In this document: piece after piece, positions 5,681-5,985 of the stretch
Layout: the number at the start of each line of letters is the position of its first letter
Numbering within the stretch: position 1 is the stretch's first letter
NCBI GenBank assembly: GCA_017860335.1
Contig: JAFNAU010000137.1
Span: forward strand, 1-5,985
Source: Bacteroidota bacterium
Lineage (GTDB): Bacteria > Bacteroidota > Bacteroidia > Bacteroidales > Paludibacteraceae
Length of the DNA stretch: 5,985 nt
Reading direction: 5' to 3'
Notes under the pieces: generated by a model
What the model was told of the DNA's origin: nothing
Seen by the model: only the letters and a program-made list of their open reading frames with translations
Database searches by the model: none
Translations under genes and position numbers: made by a program

Positions 5681-5718
5681 GTTCTTCCGGATTTTCACTT
5701 TCATTGCTGATACATTAA
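5681..5718. repeat. Right copy of the 38-bp imperfect direct repeat
   Basis: It matches 2579-2616 at 33/38 positions. In the minus-strand frame shared with the left copy it reads INVSAMKVKIRKNG and then stops, so it lacks the rest of the remnant's C-terminus. It lies 55 bases downstream of the thioesterase stop. Together the two copies bracket the receptor operon. Confidence 0.6.
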
Positions 5719-5726
5719 TACCAGTT

Positions 5727-5754
5727 GCCGGTTTCGAAGGCTTTCAAAACCGGC
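5727..5754. terminator. Hairpin after the thioesterase gene, weak terminator candidate
   Basis: GCCGGTTT (5727-5734) pairs with AAACCGGC (5747-5754) around 12 bases that can themselves fold (GAAGGCTTTC). It begins 19 bases after the thioesterase stop on the minus strand, where a terminator would be expected. No T run follows on that strand, so termination would be weak or need a factor. Confidence 0.45.
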
Positions 5755-5773
5755 TTCATTATTATTCGAATTT

Positions 5774-5985
5774 TTAATCCGGAAAATAATTACATAGAGC
5801 ATGTTGATACGAAAGTAAAAATTCAGGTGGTGCACAGGGTTTCCAGTCATTCAAACCCACAAATGCAATTTCGGTTTCAGCTTCGTTAATAAGTTCATTT
5901 TGCTCATTATAAAGATGATAGGTGAACCAAACACGTACTCCTTTTATTGCTTTAATACTTGTACGTACAGTAAGCAACTCATCGT
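5774..5985 (-). CDS. Acyl-CoA thioesterase (hotdog fold, 4HBT/YbgC-like), C-terminal part
   Basis: Enzymes of this family hydrolyse acyl-CoA thioesters to free acid and CoA in the cytoplasm. The window shows about 70 residues of the C-terminal half. It starts DELLTVRTSI, the conserved strand of the family, then a KGVRVWFTYHLYNE beta hairpin, NEAETEIAFVG on the central hotdog strand, and a PCAPPEFLL segment where the family has a rp.r.P pattern. Family members have roughly 130-140 residues, so the N-terminal half with the catalytic Asp region lies beyond the right edge. The frame stays open to the edge; TTG at 5977-5975 is an internal Leu codon, not the start. A hairpin follows the stop. Exact substrate chain length cannot be told from this part. 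Confidence 0.85.
   Translation of the reverse strand, partial: DELLTVRTSIKAIKGVRVWFTYHLYNEQNELINEAETEIAFVGLNDWKPCAPPEFLLSYQHALCNYFPD

Larger units (their letters stand above)
5349..5773. other. 425-bp non-coding stretch between thioesterase and His/Cys-rich gene
   Basis: No assured gene lies here. From right to left it holds a hairpin after the thioesterase (5727-5754), the right copy of the 38-bp repeat (5681-5718), a minus-strand open frame that ends in a possible micro-ORF (5527-5607), an A/T-rich stretch, and a weak promoter-like TAGGTTTC with an imperfect GCAG/CTGC hairpin (about 5410-5420) in front of the His/Cys-rich gene. The promoter of the receptor operon must be in this stretch, most likely within 5360-5450, but I could not fix it. 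Confidence 0.6.

Overview
The window looks like chromosomal DNA from a Bacteroidetes bacterium, most likely a member of the Bacteroidales or a relative. Three things support this: a TonB-dependent receptor carrying an N-terminal carboxypeptidase-regulatory-like domain, secreted proteins with short Bacteroidetes-style signal peptides ending in Gln, and one promoter that fits the Bacteroidetes consensus (TTG, 18 bases, TAnnTTTG) exactly. No tRNA, rRNA, CRISPR array, transposase or integrase was found.

Layout, left to right. (1) Bases 1-312 are the 3' end of etfA, the electron-transfer flavoprotein alpha subunit, followed by a clean intrinsic terminator. (2) Bases 597-1634 (+) encode an unrecognised secreted protein built from short internal repeats. 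These include two acidic DxDCDG motifs that resemble calcium or metal-binding loops and a Gly/Ala-rich hydrophobic stretch. (3) Bases 1789-2367 (-) encode a small outer-membrane beta-barrel protein, convergent with the previous gene, with its own terminator and a consensus promoter. (4) Bases 2453-2732 hold a bidirectional hairpin terminator, a 53-codon gene remnant and a palindrome-rich spacer. (5) Bases 2733-5348 (-) form a two-gene unit: a short His/Cys-rich exported protein followed by a 747-residue TonB-dependent receptor. The junction between them is an unusual stem-loop that encloses a strong Shine-Dalgarno-like sequence and a 9-codon leader ORF. (6) Bases 5349-5773 have no assured gene but contain a possible micro-ORF and an imperfect copy of part of the remnant in (4). 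(7) Bases 5774-5985 (-) are the 3' part of a hotdog-fold acyl-CoA thioesterase that runs off the right edge.

The most coherent functional unit is the His/Cys-rich protein plus receptor. A histidine and cysteine cluster on a small exported protein, next to an outer-membrane active transporter, suggests acquisition or sensing of a transition metal; which metal cannot be read from the sequence. The unit is visibly richer in A+T than the etfA end. It is bracketed by imperfect 38-bp direct repeats (33/38 identical, 3102 bp apart), one lying inside a gene remnant. This suggests the cassette arrived by insertion or rearrangement, although no mobility gene is present. The flanking etfA and thioesterase genes look like ordinary acyl-CoA and energy metabolism genes.
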